Source: Bacillus sp. ISL-34 (GTDB lineage Bacteria > Bacillota > Bacilli > Bacillales > DSM-1321). From it: a DNA stretch of 64,000 nt. The translations under genes and the position numbers were made by a program. The number at the start of each line of letters is the position of its first letter. The stretch's first letter is position 1. Positions 36,588-44,761 of the stretch are shown in pieces. The notes beneath the pieces were generated by a model that saw only the letters and a list, made by a program, of their open reading frames with translations, searched no databases and had not been told where the DNA came from. Location: NCBI RefSeq assembly GCF_018613325.1, contig NZ_JAGGQJ010000004.1, positions 372,001 to 436,000 of the forward strand. The letters run 5' to 3'.

Positions 36588-36612
36588 CCTAATTCGGATG
36601 CTTTATTTTCTT
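36588..36612 (+). terminator. Hairpin terminator at the end of element R2
   Basis: Stem aagcatcc/ggatgctt, five-base loop, then TTATTTTCTTTT. No gene ends here, so it may terminate a transcript of the element itself. Confidence 0.6.
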
Positions 36613-36939
36613 TTCCCCATTAATAGCACTTTCAAACTCCAAACAAATCACCTGATTTGAAGACGTTGAATGAGAAGAACTTTAGTTCAAGGTCACTTAC
36701 CCACGCTGATGTTAACCAAATCTTTTTCATTACTCTAAGGCCTGCAAAATGGCCCCACTACTGATGATTTTCCTGAATGACCAACAACTTCAGAGAATTG
36801 GCATACAATTCCGTGACATGCTGCCTTTACCTTGTCTTAACAATTATCCTGCTGCATTTTTACATAGTCTTGACATTGAGTTCATTTTCTTCACCTATAG
36901 TTAAATTAAAGAAGTAATAACACTTCAGGGAGGGATTCA
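36613..36939. other. Intergenic region without recognisable features
   Basis: About 325 bases. Translations on both strands are broken by stops and match nothing I know; it may be decayed coding sequence. TTGACA and TATAGT near 36868-36895 are about 20 bases apart, too far for a convincing promoter. Confidence 0.4.
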
Positions 36940-37587
36940 ATGAACAGACTGATGATTGGTGCCCTGTTATTAACAGCATTTGGTGCTCTTAATACCCAAC
37001 CAGCTTACGAAGAAGAAACGACAGCTAAAGAAAAAACAGAGGAAATTGCACGGCCACTGGAAAAGAAGGATGTCTATGTTCCGAATCCACAGCTTCCTGA
37101 TGATATAAACTTGAACCAGACCGGTCAGACCGTTTCCGATGCAAAAGGCGACTTAACCTTGAAGGCCTATAAAAAAGTGAATGAAACGCTGAATGTTGGC
37201 CCGATCGAGGTTAAAGTCAAAGAAATGAAAGTGATGCATGCCACTCCGGATTACAGGATGATTGATTTCTTCCACGGCTATACGCATGATGAAGATTTCG
37301 ATATCGTAAAAGTGAATGTGGAAATCAAAAACAATACGGATGAAAAGATTAAGTTTTCCCCAGTTGCTTTCCTTGAAACGGACGGCGGAGAACACCTGAC
37401 ATGGGAAGATGAAATCTACTTAGAAGAACTTACTGGTGAAATAGAAGGAAACGGTTCAAAAAGCGGAAACATTGGTTTCATTCTAAAGGATGGAAACATA
37501 AAGGGCATATCCCTCATGACAAGTGATGCTTTGGATGAAGAAGGGGAAGTCCTTGCAAAAGGCAAGTCAGCTGAATTCGCTTTTTAA
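36940..37587 (+). CDS. Secreted DUF4352-like protein
   Basis: A 215-residue protein with an N-terminal signal-like helix (about 1-20, no lipobox Cys), an acidic low-complexity linker (24-75) and a C-terminal beta-sandwich (about 90-215) of the DUF4352/Ig-like type, with the typical IVKVNVEIKNNTDEKIKFSP edge strand. Likely exported and bound or free in the wall; function unknown. Ribosome binding site CAGGGAGGGA. Stands alone. Confidence 0.75.
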   Translation: MNRLMIGALLLTAFGALNTQPAYEEETTAKEKTEEIARPLEKKDVYVPNPQLPDDINLNQTGQTVSDAKGDLTLKAYKKVNETLNVGPIEVKVKEMKVMHATPDYRMIDFFHGYTHDEDFDIVKVNVEIKNNTDEKIKFSPVAFLETDGGEHLTWEDEIYLEELTGEIEGNGSKSGNIGFILKDGNIKGISLMTSDALDEEGEVLAKGKSAEFAF

Positions 37588-37692
37588 AGAAATATGGCGT
37601 ATGAATCTTTATAAAAATCAAATACTAGAACAAGTGATAGGAATACTATCACTGAACGGAATATCCAAATCCTAATGATGAGGTGACACAGA

Positions 37693-37845
37693 ATGAGCTA
37701 TAAAGATCAATTAGATCCACATTCTCAAAAGTTTCACCATAATTGGACAAGACCTAAGCGTTCAAAATCTCAAGTTAATGGCCATACGCAAGAATCGCAA
37801 ACAAACATTATACTAAGAAGCAATGCAAAGGCTCACAGGTGGTAA
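37693..37845 (+). CDS. YpzG family small protein
   Basis: A 50-residue basic protein, rich in His, Asn and Gln (DPHSQKFHHNWTRPKRSKSQ, VNGHTQESQTNI), behind GAGGTG at eight bases. Composition and the VNGxTQExQ core recall the YpzG family of Bacillus, whose function is unknown. A terminator follows 12 bases downstream, supporting a real gene. Confidence 0.7.
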   Translation: MSYKDQLDPHSQKFHHNWTRPKRSKSQVNGHTQESQTNIILRSNAKAHRW

Positions 37846-37857
37846 AGGATATTCCCG

Positions 37858-37895
37858 ATAAAGAAGGAGGCTCTTAGCGAGTCTTCTTCTTTATA
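37858..37895 (+). terminator. Terminator of the YpzG-like gene
   Basis: A 16 bp stem with few mismatches (ataaagaaggaggctc/gagtcttcttctttat). Confidence 0.85.
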
Positions 37896-38056
37896 TTTAA
37901 TTCAGCAATCATGGCATACATGGCTTTTCATTCATAATTATGATACCATTTACCTTTAAGAATAAAGCGATGTGCCTGATGTGAAATGTATCCATCACCG
38001 GAGTTTTGAATCCGATTGAAAGTTTCACCTTATACAAATAGAGGACGTGAATTGTA

Positions 38057-38431
38057 ATGATTAAAATTGAAATCCCTGCAGCGGATATAAGCATCAAACA
38101 AAGGAAGCAAGTTATAGAAGGAGACGAACCTGTCATTCCTGAAATTTACGGGTTTATCGATTTTCATTTGATTCCCCGTGATAAAGGCGGCATCATCTTG
38201 TTTTACAATGAAAACGATGAGCTGATTTTTGTCGGGAAAGCTCGTAAATTAAGACCAAGGGTCAAGAAGCATTTCGAGGATAATGTTTCTCCGATTAAAG
38301 AGCATCGCAATGAAGTCAAGAAAATTGACATTCTTATAGTCGAAGACGCTATGGAACGTGAAATCTATGAAACGTACATGATCAATACACTTCACGCTAA
38401 ATATAACGTCGACAAAGTGTTTTATAAATAA
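38057..38431 (+). CDS. GIY-YIG-like nuclease family protein (nucleotide excision repair endonuclease type)
   Basis: A 124-residue protein whose residues 40-120 resemble the GIY-YIG domain of UvrC: GGIILFYNENDELIFVGKARKLRPRVKKHF and the later EREIYETYMINTLHAKYN, which carries the catalytic Glu position. The GIY/YIG pair is degenerate (GII/FVG). The Bacillus family is annotated as a nucleotide excision repair endonuclease, but activity is unproven. It has a weak GAGGACG site, and a terminator follows. Confidence 0.78.
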   Translation: MIKIEIPAADISIKQRKQVIEGDEPVIPEIYGFIDFHLIPRDKGGIILFYNENDELIFVGKARKLRPRVKKHFEDNVSPIKEHRNEVKKIDILIVEDAMEREIYETYMINTLHAKYNVDKVFYK

Positions 38432-38443
38432 GAAGAACGTATG

Positions 38444-38475
38444 AAAAGCTGACTGCATATGCACTCAGCTTTTTT
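38444..38475 (+). terminator. Terminator of the GIY-YIG gene
   Basis: Stem aaaagctga/tcagctttt, T-run after it. Confidence 0.85.
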
Positions 38476-38596
38476 GTGTGCAAACAAAGTTTACATATGT
38501 ACAAAAATAATTTCGTACATTTACAACGGCTACATGTCAGTTTAACAATGTTGGTTTATATTTAGAGTATTCCAATACATTCTCAGGAGGAAGCTA

Positions 38597-38767
38597 TTGA
38601 AGAAAATACTTTGTAAAAAGGTGTTAGTTATCTCGATCGGGACAGTGATTGCCTTTGGGAATTTAACGTGGTCCATGTCACAAGCTTCTAAACTGGCGAA
38701 ACAGAGAGAGATTGAAACTTTTGAACAAGAGACAGTAAAATCTTCAGGGTGGGAAATGGCGGAATAA
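38597..38767 (+). CDS. Small exported peptide, hypothetical
   Basis: A 56-residue frame starting at TTG seven bases after CAGGAGGAAG. It has a typical signal-peptide shape (MKKILCKKVLVISIGTVIAF) and a charged remainder ending SSGWEMAE. It could be a complete small secreted protein or the 5' remnant of a longer gene, as decayed sequence follows. Confidence 0.5.
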   Translation: MKKILCKKVLVISIGTVIAFGNLTWSMSQASKLAKQREIETFEQETVKSSGWEMAE

Positions 38768-38876
38768 GCACAGTAACCAATGATTTTTTTCTCGATTTGC
38801 AACAAAGAAAAAGAAAAATGTATTGGATAATGAAACGTTGTTGATAACAGCTGAGTACAATAAATGCTGAAACTGC

Positions 38877-38932
38877 AATGGAGGTTCATTACACATAATA
38901 TCTTATGTGTGATAGGGCTTCCATTTAATTTT
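38877..38932 (+). terminator. Large hairpin
   Basis: AATGGAGG...ACACATAA pairs with TTATGTGT...CTTCCATT around a six-base loop; T-rich downstream. Confidence 0.6.
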
Positions 38933-38933
38933 T

Positions 38934-39050
38934 GTTTTAAGTTTCATTAAGAATGTCAGCACCTTTCATTTATTCGTGATTGCCCTTTGCGGTATCGGGG
39001 CAATCGTGAGTATATTCATTCAGGAAAAGTATTCGGGAGTTAATTTTTAA
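38934..39050 (+). pseudogene. Possible MFS transporter C-terminal remnant
   Basis: An open frame without start encodes VLSFIKNVSTFHLFVIALCG then IGAIVSIFIQEKYSGVNF and stops. One hydrophobic helix followed by a short basic tail (xEKYSG) is what the C-terminus of a drug-type MFS transporter looks like. No upstream part was found. Confidence 0.35.
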
Positions 39051-39060
39051 AAAAACTTGC

Positions 39061-39081
39061 AAATAGTAATGATTACGTTTT
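39061..39081. promoter_or_regulatory. Zur box 1
   Basis: AAATAGTAATGATTACGTTT agrees with the AAATCGTAATNATTACGATT consensus except for two positions; upstream of yciC. Confidence 0.8.
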
Positions 39082-39124
39082 ATTATTAAAGAGTGTTTTT
39101 TTAAGCGTGGAAGCTATGGTATAT

Positions 39125-39145
39125 AAATCGTAATGATTTTGATTT
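39125..39145. promoter_or_regulatory. Zur box 2
   Basis: AAATCGTAATGATTTTGATT, one half-site perfect. It lies 38 bases before yciC; B. subtilis yciC also has two Zur boxes. Confidence 0.82.
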
Positions 39146-39182
39146 ATGTGCAACAAAGAAATCAGGCAAAGGAGTGGTAAGG

Positions 39183-40376
39183 ATGGGTATGAAGAAAATT
39201 CCGGTTACGGTATTGAGTGGGTACCTCGGTGCGGGAAAGACGACGCTTTTGAATCATATTCTTGAAAATCGGGATGATCTGAAGGTTGCCGTCATCGTTA
39301 ACGATATGAGTGAGATCAATATTGATGCCTCGCTGGTCAAACAGGGAGGGTTTACCCGGACGGATGAAAAACTGGTGGAAATGCAGAATGGCTGCATTTG
39401 CTGTACGCTTCGTGAGGATTTAATGATTGAAGTGGAGAAATTGGCGAAACTAGGAGACATTGATTACATCGTGATTGAATCGACTGGGATAAGCGAACCG
39501 GTACCTGTAGCCCAAACCTTCTCCTATGTTGATGAAAGCATGGGAATTGATTTATCGGAATATTGCCGGCTTGATACGATGGTAACCGTTGTTGATGGGT
39601 ATAACTTTTGGCAAGACTTCACTTCCGGAGAAACACTTATTGACAGGATGCAGGCAACTGATGCTGCCGATGGCAGGGAAGTGGTCGATCTATTAATAGA
39701 TCAGATAGAGTTCGCCAATGTCATCCTGTTAAATAAAATCGATCTAATGGATGCTGACGCCGTTGAGGAATTGAAAGCTGTTCTTCATAAAATCAATGCG
39801 GATGCACGGATCATCGAAACGGATCATTCCAAGGTGCCGCTAAAGGAAGTATTGAATACGCATTTATTTGATTTTGAAGAGGCAAGCCAAGGAGCGGGCT
39901 GGATAAAGGAATTGAATGAAGAGCATGTCCCTGAGACACTGGAGTACGGAATTTCATCCTTCGTTTACAGAAGGAAAATACCGTTTCATCCCGAGAGACT
40001 GATGCTATGGTTAGAAAACTGGCCCGTACAAGTGGTAAGGGCAAAGGGCTTCCTTTGGCTGGCATCGAGAAATGATACGGCAGGCCTGCTATCGCAAGCG
40101 GGACCATCATTAACTTTACAAGCAGCCGGTAAGTGGATTGCAGCATACCCGGAGGAAGAACAGCGCCAAATTTTAAAAGAAGCACCTGAACTATTGGAAC
40201 GGTGGAATGAGATATACGGTGACAGGATGACGGAGCTGGTGATGATCGGCATTCAAATGAATCAAAAGGAAATCGAGAATGAATTAGATCAATGCTTATT
40301 GACGGAAATTGAGTTGCAGCAGGATTGGTCTTTGTATGAAGATCGATTGCCTGCATTTACGGAAATGGTTCATTAA
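39183..40376 (+). CDS. yciC: Zinc-responsive COG0523 GTPase YciC (ZagA)
   Basis: A 397-residue CobW/COG0523 GTPase, very close to B. subtilis YciC (ZagA), a zinc metallochaperone made under zinc starvation. P-loop [16 protein letters not shown] near residue 12, metal-binding CxCC ([11 protein letters not shown]) near residue 75, ESTGISEP switch, NKIDL, and a C-terminal CobW_C domain (about 280-395). ATG at 39183 is eight bases after GGAG; an in-frame ATG six bases later is too far from it. Two Zur boxes precede it, and rpmG follows by 23 bases as operon. Confidence 0.94.
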   Translation: MGMKKIPVTVLSGYLGAGKTTLLNHILENRDDLKVAVIVNDMSEINIDASLVKQGGFTRTDEKLVEMQNGCICCTLREDLMIEVEKLAKLGDIDYIVIESTGISEPVPVAQTFSYVDESMGIDLSEYCRLDTMVTVVDGYNFWQDFTSGETLIDRMQATDAADGREVVDLLIDQIEFANVILLNKIDLMDADAVEELKAVLHKINADARIIETDHSKVPLKEVLNTHLFDFEEASQGAGWIKELNEEHVPETLEYGISSFVYRRKIPFHPERLMLWLENWPVQVVRAKGFLWLASRNDTAGLLSQAGPSLTLQAAGKWIAAYPEEEQRQILKEAPELLERWNEIYGDRMTELVMIGIQMNQKEIENELDQCLLTEIELQQDWSLYEDRLPAFTEMVH

Positions 40377-40399
40377 AAAAACTTTAGGAGGAAACAAAC

Positions 40400-40549
40400 A
40401 TGAGAGTAAACATTACTTTAGCATGCACAGAATCAGGGGACCGGAATTATATCACAACGAAAAACAAGCGGAATAACCCGGACAGGATCGAATTGAAAAA
40501 GTACTGCCCGCGATTAAAGAAACACACGCTTCACCGTGAAACGAAGTAA
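40400..40549 (+). CDS. rpmG: Zinc-independent ribosomal protein L33 (RpmGC type)
   Basis: A 49-residue L33 ([20 protein letters not shown], ending [10 protein letters not shown]) behind AGGAGG. Zinc-binding L33 has two CxxC pairs; here each pair keeps only one Cys (CTES and YCPR followed by Leu), so zinc cannot be held. Such C-minus paralogues replace the zinc form when Zur senses zinc shortage and release zinc from ribosomes. Second gene of the yciC operon. Confidence 0.93.
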   Translation: MRVNITLACTESGDRNYITTKNKRNNPDRIELKKYCPRLKKHTLHRETK

Positions 40550-40560
40550 TTTCGAGATTT

Positions 40561-40581
40561 AAATCGTAATGATTATGATTT
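40561..40581. promoter_or_regulatory. Zur box 3
   Basis: AAATCGTAATGATTATGATT, two mismatches to consensus, 35 bases before the FAD protein gene. It gives the second half of the cluster its own zinc control. Confidence 0.85.
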
Positions 40582-40615
40582 ACAAGAGGGGATAGATGTA
40601 AAAGGAGGGAAGTTC

Positions 40616-41782
40616 ATGTTGGAATGGATCATTATTGGCGGAGGCATTCAAGGTATGACGATGGCTGCATTTTTACTAAAGTCAGGAAAAACGACAGTGG
40701 ACCAGCTGGCGATTGTTGATAGAAATGAAGAACCATTGGCAAGATGGAAGCATTGTACGGAAGTCGTTTCAATGCCATATTTGCGCTCACCATCCGTACA
40801 CCATCTGGATGTGAATCCATTCAGCCTGCAGAAATATGTGGAAAAAGCAGACTGGAACGATAACTTTTACGGCCAATATAAGCGGCCATCCCTACAATCC
40901 TTCAATGAACATTGTGTTCACCTGGCTGATGATTTATCCATTAAGCAGGCATGGGTGCAAGGGGAAGTCACCTCTGCCTGCAAAACGGGACTGGGCTGGG
41001 AAATCCAATTGCAAAACAAGCGTCTTTTAGGGCAAAAACTTGTGATTTCAATTGGTATTGGTGAACAGCCTTATTGGCCGAATTGGGCGCAGCAATTAAA
41101 ACAAGAGAATGAAAGTTCCGTTTATCACATATTCGATGAAAATATTCCGGAGCTGACACAATTACAAGGACCCGTCACGATCATTGGGGGAGGCATATCT
41201 TCTGTCCATCTTGCTTTAAAGCTGAGTAAGATCTATCCCAATGATGTCACGCTGCTAAAGCGGCACCCTTTTAGAATTCATGATTTCGACAGTGATCCTG
41301 GTTGGTTGGGGCCGAAAAAACAGCGTCCTTTCCGTGATATAACAAGCTATCAAAAAAGACGCGAGACCATTATCCAGGCCCGTAATAAGGGATCCATACC
41401 GCCTGACTTACATAAAGCGCTGAAGAAGGAGGTTAAAAGTGGGTTATTGCGTGTGATGGATGAAGAAGTGATAAGCGCTGTGTGGAGGGGCGGGCATATT
41501 AGCCTAAGGGATAAAAACGAAAAGGTCATTCAACAAACAGGGACGATCCTTTTAGCGACCGGCTTCAAATCATCAATGCCTGGGAAGGAATGGCTAACAC
41601 CAGTCATCCAATCGCATGATTTACGCTGCGCGGAATGTGGTTATCCGATTGTATCGCAGTCGTTGCAGTGGGGACCTGGTTTATATGTCACGGGAGCATT
41701 GGCTGAACTTGAAATGGGACCGATATCCAGGAATATATCGGGAGCAAGACAGGCAGCGGAACGAATTGTGAACAGTTTATAA
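40616..41782 (+). CDS. FAD/NAD(P)-binding oxidoreductase of the Zur regulon
   Basis: A 388-residue flavoprotein. FAD-binding Rossmann motif IIIGGGIQGMTMA at residues 5-17, second nucleotide motif VTIIGGGISSVHLAL near 190 and the LLATGFKSS signature near 313, in the manner of SidA/lysine N6-hydroxylase-like and FAD-NAD(P) proteins. A CAECGYP CxxC lies near residue 343. The reaction is unknown. It has AAAGGAGGGAAGTT, its own Zur box and is followed 30 bases later by zinc-free S14, so a role in zinc starvation (metallophore modification, redox or metal handling) is inferred. Confidence 0.85.
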   Translation: MLEWIIIGGGIQGMTMAAFLLKSGKTTVDQLAIVDRNEEPLARWKHCTEVVSMPYLRSPSVHHLDVNPFSLQKYVEKADWNDNFYGQYKRPSLQSFNEHCVHLADDLSIKQAWVQGEVTSACKTGLGWEIQLQNKRLLGQKLVISIGIGEQPYWPNWAQQLKQENESSVYHIFDENIPELTQLQGPVTIIGGGISSVHLALKLSKIYPNDVTLLKRHPFRIHDFDSDPGWLGPKKQRPFRDITSYQKRRETIIQARNKGSIPPDLHKALKKEVKSGLLRVMDEEVISAVWRGGHISLRDKNEKVIQQTGTILLATGFKSSMPGKEWLTPVIQSHDLRCAECGYPIVSQSLQWGPGLYVTGALAELEMGPISRNISGARQAAERIVNSL

Positions 41783-41811
41783 AATCATGATCTTTAAAAA
41801 GGAGAATAAAA

Positions 41812-42081
41812 ATGGCGAAAAAATCCAAGGTGATAAAAGCTCAAAAACAGTTGGCAATGGTCGAAAAGTATGCAGAACTAAGAAAGGAATTAAAGGAGAA
41901 AGGGGATTATGCCGCATTGGCCAAACTCCCGCGTGATTCTTCGCCGACAAGGGTCCACAATCGTTGTGGCGTAACGGGAAGACCCCGTGGATATATGCGC
42001 AAATTCAACATGTCACGTATCGTTTTTAGGGAACTTGCTCATAAAGGGCAACTGCCGGGTATCAAAAAGTCAAGTTGGTGA
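41812..42081 (+). CDS. rpsN: Zinc-independent ribosomal protein S14 (RpsNB/YhzA type)
   Basis: An 89-residue S14 of the long, C-minus form: the CxxC...CxxC zinc ribbon of short S14 is absent, with a single Cys in [18 protein letters not shown]. In B. subtilis the equivalent yhzA is Zur-repressed and supports ribosome assembly without zinc. Ribosome binding site AAAAGGAG. Last gene of the Zur cluster. Confidence 0.94.
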   Translation: MAKKSKVIKAQKQLAMVEKYAELRKELKEKGDYAALAKLPRDSSPTRVHNRCGVTGRPRGYMRKFNMSRIVFRELAHKGQLPGIKKSSW

Positions 42082-42158
42082 AGCGGGGAGAAGAAAGGTG
42101 TGATTTGTTTTTCATTCACTTTTTTTTTAGAAGAGATCAAGTACAAAATCATAAGAAA

Positions 42159-42185
42159 AGGAGCCCTTGTTGAACAGGGGCTCCT
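42159..42185 (+). terminator. Hairpin after rpsN (first of a twin pair)
   Basis: Stem aggagccc/ggggctcct with ten-base loop, about 80 bases after rpsN. Nearly identical to the hairpin at 42501-42528. Confidence 0.6.
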
Positions 42186-42204
42186 CAGTTTGGCGACAAA
42201 AGGG

Positions 42205-42305
42205 GATTGGAGTCCGAATATTGGGGTGAAGGTCGAAAAAATTCATGAACGGTCGAAAAAAGTGCAGTGTAGGTCAAAAAACTGCGTTAACAGCCAAATA
42301 AAGTG
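42205..42305 (+). repeat. Array C of about 20 nt repeats (GGTCGAAAAA core)
   Basis: Units with the core CGAAWA or CAAAWA at 42215, 42234, 42254, 42275 and 42295 (spacing 19-21). Core preceded by GGT/AGT/GCC, followed by variable 10 bases. Same family as the array at 60.1 kb. Confidence 0.78.
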
Positions 42306-42337
42306 TGGTGTAGTGCTTTTTCCTTGAAATTTATACG

Positions 42338-42495
42338 GATGAAACCTCATTAGATTGAAGGAATTTGCGACACTCCTGCCGAATAACTGGCTAGCCGAAA
42401 CCCCCAGGCGCTGGCGGCGAGGAGGCTTGGCAGACAGTCGGCGGAAAGGGAGCGGATTTCTGAAATCAACTGGAACTTTTATTAATTTGTCTACA
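42338..42495 (+). repeat. Dispersed element, copy R3
   Basis: About 158 bp matching R1 from GAAACCTCA through ATTTGCGACACTCCTGCCG, AATAACTGGCTAGCC, GGCTTGGCAGACAGTCGGCG, GAGCGGATTTCTGAAATC to TTTGTCTACA, with about 30 bp missing before the last motif. A hairpin follows at once (42501). Confidence 0.8.
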
Positions 42496-42500
42496 TTTTG

Positions 42501-42530
42501 AGGAGCCCTTGTTAAAACAAGGGCTCCTTC
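42501..42530 (-). terminator. Terminator of alkaline phosphatase gene (second of the twin pair)
   Basis: A 13 bp perfect stem (aggagcccttgtt/aacaagggctcct) with two-base loop, 18 bases downstream of the minus-strand gene. Confidence 0.75.
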
Positions 42531-42547
42531 CCATTCAGAAGTGATGC

Positions 42548-44200
42548 TTATTTAACTGCCTTTAATGCTTGTTCAGAAATATAGAAGTCTTTTCCGTTGT
42601 AAACGGTGATAGCATTTATTTCCTTTTGTTTAGTGGATTTAGGAGTCTTGCTGATCACGATATTCTTATTTGCAGGCAGTTCCACTCTTTGCTGCCCCTT
42701 TTTCGCTACGAAAACTGGGTTATTCGGGTCTGTCACATCTATACGGGTAGAATATCCTTTTTTCTCAAAGGAATCTTTAGCATTCATGTATAGTTTATTC
42801 GATAATTTTTGTAAATCAAAGCCCATAAATTCGGCCATTTTTTTAGCGAGATCTGTATTCTCCACTAATCCAGTCGGTTTTGAAGGGCCATAAGAATACA
42901 GGAATACGTCTTCCCCTGTATGACCGCCTGTTGTAAAGCCAATGTTGGCACGGTTAGCAAGCATCTTTGTCATTTCAGCACCAATGTTTTTAGAAGAGGT
43001 AAGTTTTGCTGTTTCTTCAGAAGTCAGATCATTAAGTCCATACAGGGCTGCTACTTCCTTAAGATTGGAATGATCTGGTTTTAACTTACTTAAAGCTCCT
43101 TCAACAGTCATCTTCGCTTCCTTTAATGGATCGATATAAGATGATACGGGTGTTTCCGGGTAGGAGGAGTTCGTGTTTACGTTACCCATTGTAATTCCGC
43201 TGTTTCCATGGTCCGCTACAGCAATGACCATCGTGTTTCCATCATTTTTTGCAAACTTAAGCGCTTCGTTAACGGCATCATCAAAAGCTAAAGTATCACT
43301 AATCATTCCGATTGTGTCGTTTCCGTGAGCAGCCCAGTCAATTTTGCTTCCTTCAACAAATAAGAAGAAGCCATCTTTATCTTTTTTCAAGGTTTTAAGG
43401 GCCTTATTGGTCATATCGGCTAAAGTGGGCTCACTTGGCTTTGTTGTTTCACGATCAAAATCATATGCTAGGGCACTTGGTGCAAAGCTTCCCCAAATTT
43501 TATTCGATTTAGAGTTTAACAGCTCGTCACGGGTTTCAACAAAGTCATACTTGTCTTCATCAAGCACTTCCAAAAGGTTTTCTCCATCAATTCTTGCATT
43601 TTTTGTTTTACCTGGTAAAAGGGATTCTTTGCCCCCTCCCAAAACTACGTCAATCCCCTGATAAACCTGCTGTTCCGCAATATCACCGTAATTGGTTCGA
43701 TGTGTCACGTGAGCAGAAAAGCCTGCGGGTGTAGCATGCTGGATTTCAGATGTAGAGATGATGCCAGTTGCCTTTCCCGCTTGTTTCGCACCCTCCAAAA
43801 CGTTAGCGACTGGTTTATGGGCATTTTTCGGATTAACCGGATCGAGCCCTGGAGAATTAACGATGGATGGCAGGACACCGACATATTTATCATTGGATTT
43901 ATTTCCTGTCGCAAGCGCTGTTGCTGCAGGAGCTGAGTCTGTAATGGCCGATTCAGCTGAGTATGTACGCATACCGCCAGACAGCATTTCGTCCATGGCT
44001 AGATTATCGCCTTTATACCACCTTGAAAGGGTTGTGGCTCCTGTGCTTGTCCCATCCATCACCATCATGATGACGTTTGTTGGTTCTTTTTTCTTGTCTT
44101 TTGCCTGAACATCTTCCTTCAATGTTGAAATACCCAGTGATGAAATGGCTACCGCGCCAGCTAACGTAATTCCTGCCACTTTTTTGCTCATTTTCCCCAA
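42548..44200 (-). CDS. Alkaline phosphatase (PhoA family)
   Basis: An exported alkaline phosphatase of about 550 residues: N-terminal signal peptide (to about residue 33), metal-site Asp in VIMMVMDGTS, nucleophile Ser in TDSAPAATALATGNKS, VADHGNSG and TGGHTGEDV with Zn ligands. It would release phosphate from organic esters outside the cell. The likely start is TTG at 44200, seven bases after GGAGG; an ATG at 44191 is 17 bases from it. Which B. subtilis paralogue (phoA/phoB) it equals is not clear. Confidence 0.9.
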   Translation of the reverse strand: MGKMSKKVAGITLAGAVAISSLGISTLKEDVQAKDKKKEPTNVIMMVMDGTSTGATTLSRWYKGDNLAMDEMLSGGMRTYSAESAITDSAPAATALATGNKSNDKYVGVLPSIVNSPGLDPVNPKNAHKPVANVLEGAKQAGKATGIISTSEIQHATPAGFSAHVTHRTNYGDIAEQQVYQGIDVVLGGGKESLLPGKTKNARIDGENLLEVLDEDKYDFVETRDELLNSKSNKIWGSFAPSALAYDFDRETTKPSEPTLADMTNKALKTLKKDKDGFFLFVEGSKIDWAAHGNDTIGMISDTLAFDDAVNEALKFAKNDGNTMVIAVADHGNSGITMGNVNTNSSYPETPVSSYIDPLKEAKMTVEGALSKLKPDHSNLKEVAALYGLNDLTSEETAKLTSSKNIGAEMTKMLANRANIGFTTGGHTGEDVFLYSYGPSKPTGLVENTDLAKKMAEFMGFDLQKLSNKLYMNAKDSFEKKGYSTRIDVTDPNNPVFVAKKGQQRVELPANKNIVISKTPKSTKQKEINAITVYNGKDFYISEQALKAVK

Positions 44201-44332
44201 AATGATTACCTCCAAAAAACTATACTTAATACATCTTAGGATAAATGCAGTATATTAAGAAATTACTTCATTTAAGTAAAGAAAGGTTTTTTATCTGTAA
44301 ATTTTGCTAAACGGCTTGTAGAGTGAACGTTA

Positions 44333-44364
44333 AAAAAGCAGAAGTCTCTAAGACTCTGCTTTTT
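44333..44364 (-). terminator. Terminator of the VOC gene
   Basis: Stem of about 14 bp (aaaaagcagaagtct/agactctgcttttt, one bulge), U-run on both strands. Confidence 0.85.
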
Positions 44365-44374
44365 AGTATGCTAT

Positions 44375-44761
44375 TTACCTTTGGAAAAATTCAATCCACT
44401 CTTTTTCCGGTCCATATACGTAGAAATAGCGATAACCATTTGGAAGGGTGACGATATCTTCATCAATCAGCTCGGTATTATCCAAGCTTTTGATCCGGGC
44501 ATATTCTTCTTCGATATCATCCACGGTAATGGCAAAATGGTGGATCGTTGCTTCGGAGGGCAGTGTGTCGCTATATCCCTGAATCAATTCTATTTCTGTT
44601 TCGTCCGACTCTTCGTAACCCAGGAATGCCAGCTCGATTACCCCATTAGTATGAGGCATGCGTGCTTTTAATTTTAAATCCAGCACATCTTGATAAAAGG
44701 CGATGGATTTTTCAAGATCTCTTACAACAATGCCAATGTGATCGACCCTTTTCACAGCCAA
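44375..44761 (-). CDS. VOC (glyoxalase/dioxygenase superfamily) protein
   Basis: A 128-residue single-module pair of the vicinal oxygen chelate fold: VDHIGIVVRDLEKSIAFYQDVL with the first metal His, a Glu region ETEIELIQ, IHHFAITVDDIE with second His, and YVYGPEKEWIEFFQR with the final Glu. Close in pattern to glyoxalase and methylmalonyl-CoA epimerase types; substrate unknown. The TTG at 44761 lies eight bases after AAGGAGG; an upstream ATG precedes that site and is rejected. Confidence 0.85.
   Translation of the reverse strand: MAVKRVDHIGIVVRDLEKSIAFYQDVLDLKLKARMPHTNGVIELAFLGYEESDETEIELIQGYSDTLPSEATIHHFAITVDDIEEEYARIKSLDNTELIDEDIVTLPNGYRYFYVYGPEKEWIEFFQR

Noticed and set aside
44216..44332. 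Possible PhoP boxes upstream of alkaline phosphatase (TTTACA and TTTACT 22 bases apart)
   Set aside because: Only two of the expected four 11-base-spaced repeats are seen, so a PhoP site cannot be claimed.
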